Source: Firmicutes bacterium UBA4981 (GTDB taxonomy: Bacteria; Bacillota; SHA-98; UBA4971). Taken from it: a stretch of 6,018 nucleotides of DNA. Below, piece by piece: positions 1 to 5,662 of the stretch; the stretch's first letter is position 1; every line of letters begins with the position of its first letter. Under the pieces are notes generated by a model, which was not told the origin of the DNA, made no database searches, and saw only the letters and a program-made list of their open reading frames with translations. The stretch is taken from assembly GCA_002398515.1 (NCBI GenBank), contig DGZL01000105.1, forward strand, positions 1,965 through 7,982, in the 5' to 3' direction. Made by a program: the position numbers and the translations under genes.

Positions 1-471
1 GCGCTTCGTACGGTATACGAGATCGTAACCAAGAAACCCCTTGGCAAGGTGGAATTCTCTGAAGTCAGGGGCATGAATGGAATAAAGGAAGCCTCAGTTG
101 ACTTGGGCGGAAGAAAAGTTCAAGTAGCCGTGGCCCATGGTCTGAGCAATGCAAGCAAGCTCTTGAGGCACATTAAGGAAACCGGGGAAAGCTACGATTT
201 CATTGAGGTTATGGCATGTCCCGGCGGCTGTATCATGGGCGGAGGCCAGCCAAGGTCAGTTGAGCCTGATATAGCTGAGAAGAGGGCTGCTGCTCTTTAT
301 ACTGAGGATAGAAGTATGAAGATGCGTAAATCTCATGAAAATCCTGCAGTTGCGCGTCTTTATGAGGAATTTCTGAAGAAACCCGGCAGCGATATAGCCC
401 ATAAGTTGCTGCACACAACCTATGAAGGCGCCGATAAGGCTGCCGAGGTCAGTCGGAAGGAGGCTATGTAA
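1..471 (+). CDS. hydA: [FeFe]-hydrogenase catalytic subunit, C-terminal part (5' end outside window)
   Basis: This is the C-terminal 156 residues of an iron-only hydrogenase, which interconverts protons plus electrons and H2 at the cytoplasmic H-cluster. The frame is open from base 1, so a GTG at 49 is internal and not a start. Visible is the third H-cluster motif, FIEVMACPGGCIMGGGQP, whose two cysteines (codons 217-219 and 229-231) are expected H-cluster ligands. After it comes the small-subunit domain, recognised by HENPAVARLYEEFLKKPG and a terminal LLHTTY. The N-terminal ferredoxin-like clusters and the other two H-cluster motifs lie upstream and cannot be checked. The next gene, a NuoE/HydC-type subunit, starts 1 bp after the stop, which points to a multimeric NAD-linked or electron-bifurcating enzyme rather than a monomeric ferredoxin hydrogenase. 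The family call is secure; the cofactor partner is inferred. Confidence 0.95.
   Translation, partial: ALRTVYEIVTKKPLGKVEFSEVRGMNGIKEASVDLGGRKVQVAVAHGLSNASKLLRHIKETGESYDFIEVMACPGGCIMGGGQPRSVEPDIAEKRAAALYTEDRSMKMRKSHENPAVARLYEEFLKKPGSDIAHKLLHTTYEGADKAAEVSRKEAM
457..463 (+). promoter_or_regulatory. Ribosome binding site fixing the start of the NuoE/HydC-like gene
   Basis: AAGGAGG lies inside the last codons of the hydrogenase gene, 9 bases before the ATG at 473. It favours that start over the in-frame ATG at 422, which would add 17 residues (beginning MKAPIRL) encoded entirely within the hydrogenase gene. Confidence 0.8.
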
Positions 472-472
472 G

Positions 473-1036
473 ATGGCATCCGAGGTCGTAGCAAAGCGTT
501 CGAAACGGGATTCTGTAGGCGGAGAATGTAAGTGTCATGGAAAGCTCCCTGACGATAGGTTTACCAAGCTCCATGATGTAATAGATGAATATAAGGACAA
601 GCCGGGCTCCCTTATTCCTGTGCTCCACGAAGCCCAGCAGCTCTTTGGGTGTCTGCCTGAAGATGTTCAGGAATTCGTGGCCAAAGGCCTGGGTGTACCG
701 GAGAGTGAGGTTTATGGGGTGGCAACTTTCTATTCGTTGTTTTCCCTCAAACCAAAGGGTAAGTGGACAATTAGCGTTTGCCTCGGAACAGCGTGTTATG
801 TGAAAGGGGCAGCTGATTGCCTCGAGGCGCTGAAAAAGGAGCTGGGTATCGACATCGGTGGGACAAGCGAAGACGGTCTCTTCACTTTAGAGGGAGTGCG
901 CTGTGTAGGAGCGTGCGCCCTTGCTCCTGTCGTGGTAATCGATGATACTGTCTACGCCAAGGTTAAGCCTGAGGATATCAAGAAAATCCTCGTTGAACAT
1001 GTGGAGGCTCACTCTACGGAAGCTCATGCTTCGTAG
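473..1036 (+). CDS. hydC: NuoE/HydC-type thioredoxin-fold [2Fe-2S] subunit of NAD-linked hydrogenase
   Basis: The product has 187 residues and belongs to the NuoE / HydC / HndA family, the small 2Fe-2S subunit that passes electrons next to the NuoF-like flavin subunit in complex I and in multimeric [FeFe]-hydrogenases. The four cluster cysteines follow the family pattern: C-x4-C in SVCLGTACYVKGA and C-x3-C in GVRCVGACALAPV. The helical N-terminal domain contains the usual SLIPVLHEAQQLFG and VYGVATFYSLF segments. A short leader before the domain carries an extra CKCHG, seen here but of unknown role. ATG 473 has AAGGAGG at good spacing and lies 1 bp after the hydrogenase stop, so translation is probably coupled. 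In many bifurcating hydrogenase loci the HydC gene precedes HydB and HydA; here it follows the catalytic gene and ends the operon. It could be a second NuoE paralogue rather than the only one. Confidence 0.9.
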   Translation: MASEVVAKRSKRDSVGGECKCHGKLPDDRFTKLHDVIDEYKDKPGSLIPVLHEAQQLFGCLPEDVQEFVAKGLGVPESEVYGVATFYSLFSLKPKGKWTISVCLGTACYVKGAADCLEALKKELGIDIGGTSEDGLFTLEGVRCVGACALAPVVVIDDTVYAKVKPEDIKKILVEHVEAHSTEAHAS

Positions 1037-1111
1037 TTTGGCATAAGTTCGCTCAAGTGACCCGGCGACCTTAAGTCCCATAACTTCCCACAACTCATGG
1101 ATCCCATATCC

Positions 1112-1154
1112 AAAGAAGAGCGCTCGCGCCGTAGGGCAGGGGCGCTCTTCTTTT
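1112..1154 (+). terminator. Stem-loop terminator after the hydrogenase operon
   Basis: AAAGAAGAGCGC (1112-1123) pairs perfectly over 12 bp with GCGCTCTTCTTT (1142-1153). The loop is 18 nt and can pair further within itself. The right arm ends in TCTTCTTTT, which supplies the U-rich tail. It begins 75 bp after the hydC stop and separates the hydrogenase genes from the sugar operon. The left arm starts with AAA, so it may also work weakly in the other direction. Confidence 0.85.
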
Positions 1155-1285
1155 GCGGTATGCTGACTAATCAGGTTGTCATGAAATGCCCACTATGTTT
1201 TTGCGATGAGACGACTGATGTCTATGGAACTTGAATCCGGAAAAATCCGGGCTTTGAGGAAACGAAAGGAGGATTCCGGGGACAT
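1155..1285. other. Intergenic stretch without a convincing gene
   Basis: Together with the terminator and the promoter region this makes up the 360-bp gap between the hydrogenase operon and the regulator gene. It contains only very short frames: a 17-codon frame at 1181-1234 beginning MKCPLC and a basic 27-codon frame at 1206-1289. Neither has a ribosome binding site. There is a direct repeat of AATCCGG (1234-1240 and 1244-1250), and an AAAGGAGG at 1265-1272 that serves no start codon I can find. Confidence 0.6.
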
Positions 1286-1328
1286 TTGACGAATAATGCA
1301 ACCGGTTGCACTAATTAGCTGTGATAAT
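1286..1328 (+). promoter_or_regulatory. Candidate promoter region of the regulator / sugar operon
   Basis: Two alternatives are visible. One is a -35-like TTGACG at 1286-1291 with a weak -10 ACTAAT at 1310-1315 (18-bp spacer), in which case the palindromic operator fills the spacer. The other is an extended -10, TGTGATAAT at 1320-1328, with no good -35. In either case a repressor bound at 1297-1310 would block polymerase. The transcript start cannot be fixed from sequence alone. Confidence 0.5.
1297..1310. promoter_or_regulatory. LacI-family operator, perfect 14-bp palindrome
   Basis: TGCAACCGGTTGCA is a perfect inverted repeat with the central CG typical of LacI/GalR-family operators. It lies within the candidate promoter and 87 bp before the start of a LacI-family gene, so it is most likely the site of autoregulation and of control over the downstream transporter genes. 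Confidence 0.8.
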
Positions 1329-1364
1329 GATAGAAATGGCTGTTACAAGCGATATTATAGCAAA

Positions 1365-1378
1365 TGCAAACGTTTGAT
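1365..1378. promoter_or_regulatory. Second, imperfect LacI-family operator
   Basis: TGCAAACGTTTGAT contains the perfect 10-bp palindrome CAAACGTTTG (1367-1376) and shares 10 of 14 positions with the upstream operator. It resembles the GCAAACGTTTGC type of site described for MalR/ScrR-like regulators. It sits in the presumed 5' leader, 18 bp before the start codon. Centre-to-centre distance to the first operator is 68 bp. Confidence 0.6.
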
Positions 1379-1383
1379 TCGCT

Positions 1384-1388
1384 AGGAG
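1384..1388 (+). promoter_or_regulatory. Ribosome binding site fixing the regulator start
   Basis: AGGAG lies 8 bases before the ATG at 1397. The alternative in-frame ATG at 1364 has no such site and would place a start codon at the edge of the second operator. The family N-terminus (MRPTLQDMA) begins exactly at 1397. Confidence 0.75.
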
Positions 1389-1396
1389 AGATTGCA

Positions 1397-2455
1397 ATGA
1401 GGCCGACACTTCAGGACATGGCAAGTATTTTGAATTTATCCAAGTCTACAGTATCACGGGCTTTGGCAGGAGATCCTCGTGTCGCAGAAGCTACCCGCAG
1501 TCGGGTCGTGGCTTTGGCTGAACGGATTGGCTATCGGCCTAACCCTATTGCGCAAGGCCTTGCTACCCGGAGGACGAATATTATCGGTCTTGCGGTGCCG
1601 TGCGCTCCCAGGTCGCTTTCTGATCCGTTTTACTTGGAGTTTCTGGGTGCAGCAGGCGATACCGCCATGAGATGTGGTTACAGTCTTTTGCTGTCTGCAG
1701 CTGACGGTGACGGGGCAGACGGGTATCATCCACATATGGAGCTTGCTCACTCAGCGCGTATTGACGGAATGATTCTAACTGAACCGAAAATCGCAGATGA
1801 GCGCATAGAGATACTCCGAAAAATGGATTTGCCTTTCGTGTTTCTGGGGATGGCTGAAGATCCGGATGTGTCGTGGGTGAGCGGAGAGAACACAGGTGGC
1901 GCTGCTGAAGCTGTGGCTCACCTTATTGATCTCGGACATAAGAAGATAGCCTGTGTTACAGGGCCTGCTGACCAGACTGCCTCAGAAACCAGGTTCAAAG
2001 GGTATAGAGAAGCTTTGGCTGAAGCCGGCATACCCCTTGATCTTAATATAGTAGCTTCCGGGGATTTTACGCAGATCGGCGGATATCAAGCTATGAAGTC
2101 CATTCTCCGACATGACAGTAACATCTCTGCCGTATTCGCGTCCAATGATGTCATGGCTTTCGGTGTGATGCGAGCCTTGCGCGAAGCGGGGCTTGTAATA
2201 CCTGACGATGTCTCAGTCCTGGGTTTTGACGGTATACCTCTTACTCAGTATGTTGACCCGCCTCTTGCTACTGTGAGGCAGCCCATTTCACAACTGGGAA
2301 GCACCATCGTAGAAGTGTTGGTTGAGCAAATGAACGGGAAGAGCTTATGTCCAATTCATAGAGTGTTGAATGTTGAGTATCGACCTGCCGGGTCTGTTGC
2401 GCCGCCTTGCCGGGAATCGGGGGAAGCTTCCTCCCGTGCGCACGGTGGCATCTGA
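1397..2455 (+). CDS. LacI/GalR-family transcriptional repressor
   Basis: The product has 352 residues, close to the usual family length. The N-terminal helix-turn-helix covers about residues 3-25 (TLQDMASILNLSKSTVSRAL). The hinge NPIAQGLATRRT follows at about 49-60, with the leucine that LacI proteins insert into the operator minor groove. The rest is a periplasmic-binding-protein-like effector domain with family landmarks DGMILTEP, GHKKIACVTGP, AVFASNDVMAFGVMRAL and PDDVSVLGFDG. Such proteins release DNA (or, as CcpA-like types, bind it) in response to a sugar or sugar phosphate. Two LacI-type palindromes lie directly upstream, and an ABC sugar importer plus a TreT-like enzyme follow in the same direction. 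It is therefore probably an autoregulated local repressor of that operon, with the imported sugar or a derivative as effector. The effector is inferred. The last 15 or so residues are a non-conserved tail. Confidence 0.93.
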   Translation: MRPTLQDMASILNLSKSTVSRALAGDPRVAEATRSRVVALAERIGYRPNPIAQGLATRRTNIIGLAVPCAPRSLSDPFYLEFLGAAGDTAMRCGYSLLLSAADGDGADGYHPHMELAHSARIDGMILTEPKIADERIEILRKMDLPFVFLGMAEDPDVSWVSGENTGGAAEAVAHLIDLGHKKIACVTGPADQTASETRFKGYREALAEAGIPLDLNIVASGDFTQIGGYQAMKSILRHDSNISAVFASNDVMAFGVMRALREAGLVIPDDVSVLGFDGIPLTQYVDPPLATVRQPISQLGSTIVEVLVEQMNGKSLCPIHRVLNVEYRPAGSVAPPCRESGEASSRAHGGI

Positions 2456-2470
2456 TATAGTTTGCGTCAC

Positions 2471-2496
2471 GTATTGGTAATGCGTATTAGTAATGC
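2471..2496. repeat. Tandem 13-bp direct repeat upstream of the binding-protein gene
   Basis: GTATTGGTAATGC (2471-2483) is followed immediately by GTATTAGTAATGC (2484-2496), with one mismatch. Each unit contains a small dyad, ATT-N3-AAT. It starts 15 bp after the regulator stop. It may be a binding site for a second regulator or a duplication remnant; a weak promoter (TTGCGT at 2462, TATTAG at 2485, 17-bp spacing) overlaps it. No LacI-type palindrome is present in this 171-bp gap. Confidence 0.55.
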
Positions 2497-2554
2497 CTAT
2501 GTCTCATACTACTCAAGCAAGGAGGTGACTGCCGGAGAGTATTACTGCAACATG

Positions 2555-2571
2555 CTGTCCGGAGTGGACAG
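2555..2571 (+). other. Short hairpin in the leader of the binding-protein gene
   Basis: CTGTCC (2555-2560) and GGACAG (2566-2571) form a 6-bp stem with a 5-nt loop, 55 bp before the GTG start. There is no T-run, so it is not a terminator. It could be a modest mRNA structure or chance. Confidence 0.3.
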
Positions 2572-2626
2572 GACTTTGTCAGCGTGCCAATGAACTTAAG
2601 GAAACTGCTGAAACGGAGGGATTCTT

Positions 2627-3814
2627 GTGAGGCGAAAGATACTTATCGTGTTCCTTGTTGCCTTGGTTGCCATCTGCAGTCTGCCTGGAGTAGCCGCTGA
2701 GAAGAGACTTACCGTGATAAGCGGCTGGTCAGGACCGGAGATGGATGCGTTTATGCCGGTCCTTGAGGCGTTTGAGAAGGAAACAGGTATTGATGTTGAG
2801 TATCAGATCTACCGAGCAGAAGATCTGGCGGTTTTACTTCCTGCTCAATTTGATGCAAAAACAGCGCCTGCCGATGTTATTTTCATGTGGGCATGGTTTA
2901 TTGCAAAACATGCTGGGGACGGGCACGTCCTTGACATGACCGGATATTTGAACGAAGCTGACTTCATCCCAGGCGCCCTGGATCCTGTTAAGAGCGGCGA
3001 CAAACTATATGGCGGAGTGTATACAGGTAAAGTGAAACCCGGGTTCTGGTATCGCAAGTCCTTCTTTGAGAAGCATGGACTGTCAGTACCGAAAACTTGG
3101 ATCGAATTTACGGCGTTATGCAGCAAAATACAGAGGATTTCCGGAATCAAAGCCGCAATTGCCAGCGGAAACGGAGTCGGCTGGCCTCTTTCAGACATAA
3201 CTGAGCACTTTATTGCCAGTTACGCCGGGCCTGATGTGACCCATGCGTTAATCGACAAGCAGATATCGTGGCAAGATCCGGTTGTTGCTTCCGTGTTCAA
3301 GGATAAGCTTGTCCCCCTTCTCAAGGCAGGCTACTTCAGCGAGCCGATAGAGTGGACCATGGCTGCCGATCTTTGGTGGGGCGGAGAGTATGGCCTGTTC
3401 TTCATGGGCAGTTGGATTACAGGCATGGTGGAAGACCCGGATGACCTGGGTGTATTCTCGTTGCCCGAGTGCAAAGGTATCGTGTTCGCACCTGACTATG
3501 CATTTGCTCCTGCTTACACCAAGTATCCTGAAGAAGCCAAGCGTCTCCTGGCGTTCCTTTCCACGAAAGGACAGGAGATTCAGGTGACTGCAGGCGGTCA
3601 CATCTCTACATATGCAAAGGTTCCCCTAAGCGCATACCCGGCTGTTGATCGGGAAGTTGCTGCACTCCTTGACGGTGTTGTCGCACTGCCTGACTTAGAT
3701 GACACCATAGGCGGCGAGTGGCAGCCTGCTTTCTGGGATCAACTCAAACTGCTCTGGGTAAGCCCGGGAAGAGTAGACGAAGTCTTAGAGACACTCCAGC
3801 GTAAGGTCGATTAG
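2627..3814 (+). CDS. Carbohydrate ABC transporter solute-binding protein (UgpB/MalE-like, COG1653 type)
   Basis: The 395-residue product binds the sugar outside the membrane and delivers it to the two permeases encoded next. The GTG start has GGAGGG 6 bases upstream. Residues 1-24 form a signal peptide: RRK, then a hydrophobic stretch, then a likely cleavage after GVAA. A cysteine at 17 is preceded by VAI, which does not fit the lipobox consensus, so a soluble or periplasmic protein is more likely than a lipoprotein. The mature part begins with the classic family strand-helix ISGWSGPEMDAFMPVLEAFE followed by TGIDVEYQ. It continues with ADVIFMWA, a KLYGGVYTGK segment in the region where family members usually have G-x-P, and GLFFMGSWITGM. 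It is rich in Trp and Tyr, as expected for stacking against sugar rings. The length is typical. The substrate cannot be read directly; the TreT-like gene downstream suggests trehalose, maltose or another alpha-glucoside. Confidence 0.92.
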   Translation: MRRKILIVFLVALVAICSLPGVAAEKRLTVISGWSGPEMDAFMPVLEAFEKETGIDVEYQIYRAEDLAVLLPAQFDAKTAPADVIFMWAWFIAKHAGDGHVLDMTGYLNEADFIPGALDPVKSGDKLYGGVYTGKVKPGFWYRKSFFEKHGLSVPKTWIEFTALCSKIQRISGIKAAIASGNGVGWPLSDITEHFIASYAGPDVTHALIDKQISWQDPVVASVFKDKLVPLLKAGYFSEPIEWTMAADLWWGGEYGLFFMGSWITGMVEDPDDLGVFSLPECKGIVFAPDYAFAPAYTKYPEEAKRLLAFLSTKGQEIQVTAGGHISTYAKVPLSAYPAVDREVAALLDGVVALPDLDDTIGGEWQPAFWDQLKLLWVSPGRVDEVLETLQRKVD

Positions 3815-3829
3815 AGACAGGCAAATACG

Positions 3830-3870
3830 CTCCGGGGCGATGCCCGAGGCATAACGGCGCCGCCCCGGAG
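3830..3870 (+). other. Compound GC-rich hairpin between binding-protein and permease genes
   Basis: CTCCGGGGCG (3830-3839) pairs perfectly with CGCCCCGGAG (3861-3870). Within the loop, ATGCC (3840-3844) and GGCAT (3848-3852) form a second 5-bp stem on a CGA loop. No T-run follows, so full termination is unlikely. It lies 15 bp after the stop of the binding-protein gene. A 3' stabiliser or partial attenuator that raises binding-protein mRNA over permease mRNA is likely, as known for the malE-malF gap in E. coli. Confidence 0.7.
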
Positions 3871-3902
3871 GGCTCCAAGTGCCGGTTTTAGGAACCTGTC
3901 CG

Positions 3903-3910
3903 GGAGGTGA
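3903..3910 (+). promoter_or_regulatory. Ribosome binding site fixing the first permease start
   Basis: GGAGGTGA lies just before the GTG at 3915 (7 bases from the GGAGG core). It favours that start over the in-frame GTG at 3879, which would add 12 non-family residues (beginning MPVLGTCPG) and has no comparable site at proper spacing. Confidence 0.7.
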
Positions 3911-3914
3911 TAGT

Positions 3915-4790
3915 GTGGGGCAGACTCGAGGCAGGATCTTTTTTTTCTTGCCTGCGCTGATTCTACTGGCAGCTTTTGTTGTTTATCCTGTGATAAACAC
4001 AGTGTGGCTGAGTTTTCAGACCCCGGAGGGCGAGTTCTCGTTCTTCAAAAACTATGCTGAGATACTTTCCGAACCTGAAATAGTTGACTTGCGAGGGTTC
4101 AAGAGGGGGTTCCCATACGGCGCCCTGATTCACAACATTATGTGGATTGTCATTCACTTGCCGCTGACTGTCATGTTAGGCTTGATTCTTGCCGTGATAC
4201 TCAGGGATGTCAAGGGAGGCGCAATAATCAAGTCCATCATTTTTCTAGGGATGGTCACTCCTATGGTTGTCGGCGGTATTATCTTGAGATTTCTGTTTGA
4301 CGGAAGTGTCGGGATTCTCCCTTCATTCCTTAGTTTGTTCGGTGTCGCAAGGCGAACCTTGACCGCTCACCCTGACACCGCTTTGTTTGCGCTGATACTT
4401 GGGTCTCTTTGGTTGTGGACCCCGTTTAGTATGGTTTTATACTCAGCAGGGCTTGAAACCATTCCTGATTACGTTTATGAAGCTGCTGTAATCGACGGAG
4501 CCTCTCCTTTACGGATTCTTTTCCTGATTACCGTGCCTCTCTTAAGGCCTGTTACCGGTGTTGTCATAACTATGACTTTCCTTTGGGTCCTGAAGATTTT
4601 CGATATTGTTTATGTGGCGACAATGGGTGGGCCGGGCGGCGCGTCCAATGTATTAGCCTTGCAGATGTACATGTATGCGTTCCGTCAGTTCAACGCAAAT
4701 GCAGCAGCGGTTGTGGCTACGTTCCTCATGATAGTCGCACTCGTCGTATCGATTCCTACATTCAGGGCCTTAAGGGGGGATGAGTCTTGA
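3915..4790 (+). CDS. Sugar ABC transporter permease, MalF/UgpA type
   Basis: This 291-residue inner-membrane protein forms half of the translocation channel of a carbohydrate importer. Six hydrophobic segments can be seen; the first is FFFLPALILLAAFVVYPV near the N-terminus and the last is AAAVVATFLMIVALVVSI near the C-terminus. The cytoplasmic EAA loop, where the ATPase docks, is YEAAVIDGASPLRI (EAA at residues 189-191) followed by TVPLLRP. Downstream is the MalF/UgpA signature TMGGPGGASNVL. There is no large MalF-type periplasmic insertion, so it is of the short UgpA/LacF kind. The gene follows the binding-protein gene after 100 bp that hold a strong hairpin, and its last codons overlap the next permease gene by 4 bp (TTGA). 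Confidence 0.93.
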   Translation: MGQTRGRIFFFLPALILLAAFVVYPVINTVWLSFQTPEGEFSFFKNYAEILSEPEIVDLRGFKRGFPYGALIHNIMWIVIHLPLTVMLGLILAVILRDVKGGAIIKSIIFLGMVTPMVVGGIILRFLFDGSVGILPSFLSLFGVARRTLTAHPDTALFALILGSLWLWTPFSMVLYSAGLETIPDYVYEAAVIDGASPLRILFLITVPLLRPVTGVVITMTFLWVLKIFDIVYVATMGGPGGASNVLALQMYMYAFRQFNANAAAVVATFLMIVALVVSIPTFRALRGDES

Positions 4791-5629
4791 GAATGGCAGG
4801 GCAAAAGACATCCAGGACCTTTATGCTTCACGTAGTTGCGTGGCTCCTGGCCCTCATCTGGCTGGTTCCGTTCCTAGGCGTGTTTATGGCCTCCATTAGG
4901 CCGCTATCTGAAATCAGTCGCGGGTGGTGGAAGTTCGCAACTTTTACCCCTACTCTTGAGAACTATGTGGGCGCATGGAATCACCCGGCTGCGCCCATAT
5001 CCCGTGGGATGATGAACTCCCTGAAGGTTGCGATTCCGGGTACGATATTTCCGGTTCTTGCTGCGTCAGTCGCAGCATACGGGTTCGCCAGGTTCTCATT
5101 CCGCGGCAGGGATTTCCTGTTCATTGTTATCGTGGCATTGATGACTCTTCCGCAGCAGATGATAGCTGTCCCTCTTTTCCGGATCATGAATAAACTGGGA
5201 GCAGTTGATTCTTATGCCGGGCTCATGGTGGTCCACTCCGCCTGGGGTATTCCGTGGATTCTCTACTTTATGAGGAACTACTTTAGTGCTTTGCCTATAG
5301 AAGTTGAGGAAGCGGCGAAAGTGGACGGTGCGTCCGACTGGAGGATTTTTCTCCAGATAGTTATGCCAATGGCTCTGCCTGCTGTTGCGTCATCATCAGT
5401 GCTGCAATTCATGTGGGTTTGGAGTGATTTCTTTCTCGCATTGATCCTGATATACTCGCCCGCAAAGCTCCTTGCCACCCAGCGCGTTCCTTTATTGCGT
5501 GGCGTGTACCACGTGGATTGGGGTATTCTCGCTGCAGGAAGTATCATTGTAATGACTGTGCCTATCATCGTGTTCGCTCTGATGCAGAGGTACTACATTC
5601 GGGGCATGGTTGGATGGGTGTCAAAGTGA
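4787..5629 (+). CDS. Sugar ABC transporter permease, MalG/UgpE type
   Basis: This 280-residue second channel subunit pairs with the preceding permease. The N-terminal transmembrane segment is LHVVAWLLALIWLVPFLGVFMASI, followed by the periplasmic W-x-F-x-TLENYVGAW segment typical of MalG/UgpE proteins. The EAA loop is EEAAKVDGASDWRIF (EAA at 175-177), then IVMPMALPAV. The C-terminus RYYIRGMVGWVSK is the usual MalG-type ending (R-Y-x-x-x-G-x-x-x-G-x-x-K). The chosen start is TTG 4787, overlapping the upstream stop as TTGA, with AAGGGGGGA (4772-4780) at good distance. An ATG two codons later (4793) is the alternative and changes almost nothing. No ATP-binding gene follows in the window, so the ATPase is either further downstream or a shared MsmX/MalK-type protein encoded elsewhere. 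Confidence 0.93.
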   Translation: MRMAGQKTSRTFMLHVVAWLLALIWLVPFLGVFMASIRPLSEISRGWWKFATFTPTLENYVGAWNHPAAPISRGMMNSLKVAIPGTIFPVLAASVAAYGFARFSFRGRDFLFIVIVALMTLPQQMIAVPLFRIMNKLGAVDSYAGLMVVHSAWGIPWILYFMRNYFSALPIEVEEAAKVDGASDWRIFLQIVMPMALPAVASSSVLQFMWVWSDFFLALILIYSPAKLLATQRVPLLRGVYHVDWGILAAGSIIVMTVPIIVFALMQRYYIRGMVGWVSK

Positions 5630-5662
5630 TGGTAAGAAGAATTCCTTGGGGAGGTACGGCCT

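Noticed and set aside
422..472. Upstream in-frame ATG extending the NuoE/HydC-like protein by 17 residues
   Set aside because: The extension lies wholly inside the hydrogenase gene and has no ribosome binding site, whereas ATG 473 has AAGGAGG at good distance.
1234..1280. Repeated AATCCGG / ATTCCGG words as possible operator or repeat array
   Set aside because: Only seven-base words with irregular spacing, with no convincing dyad and no link to a known site.
1364..1396. Upstream ATG for the LacI-family gene
   Set aside because: It has no ribosome binding site and overlaps the operator, and the family N-terminus starts precisely at 1397.
3248..3601. Long open frame on the minus strand inside the binding-protein gene
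   Set aside because: It is antisense to a gene with clear family motifs, and its translation shows no recognisable domain; it is a shadow frame.
3830..3870. Rho-independent terminator ending the operon after the binding protein
   Set aside because: The stem is strong but is followed by GGCTCCAAG rather than a T-run, and the permeases that complete the transporter follow directly.
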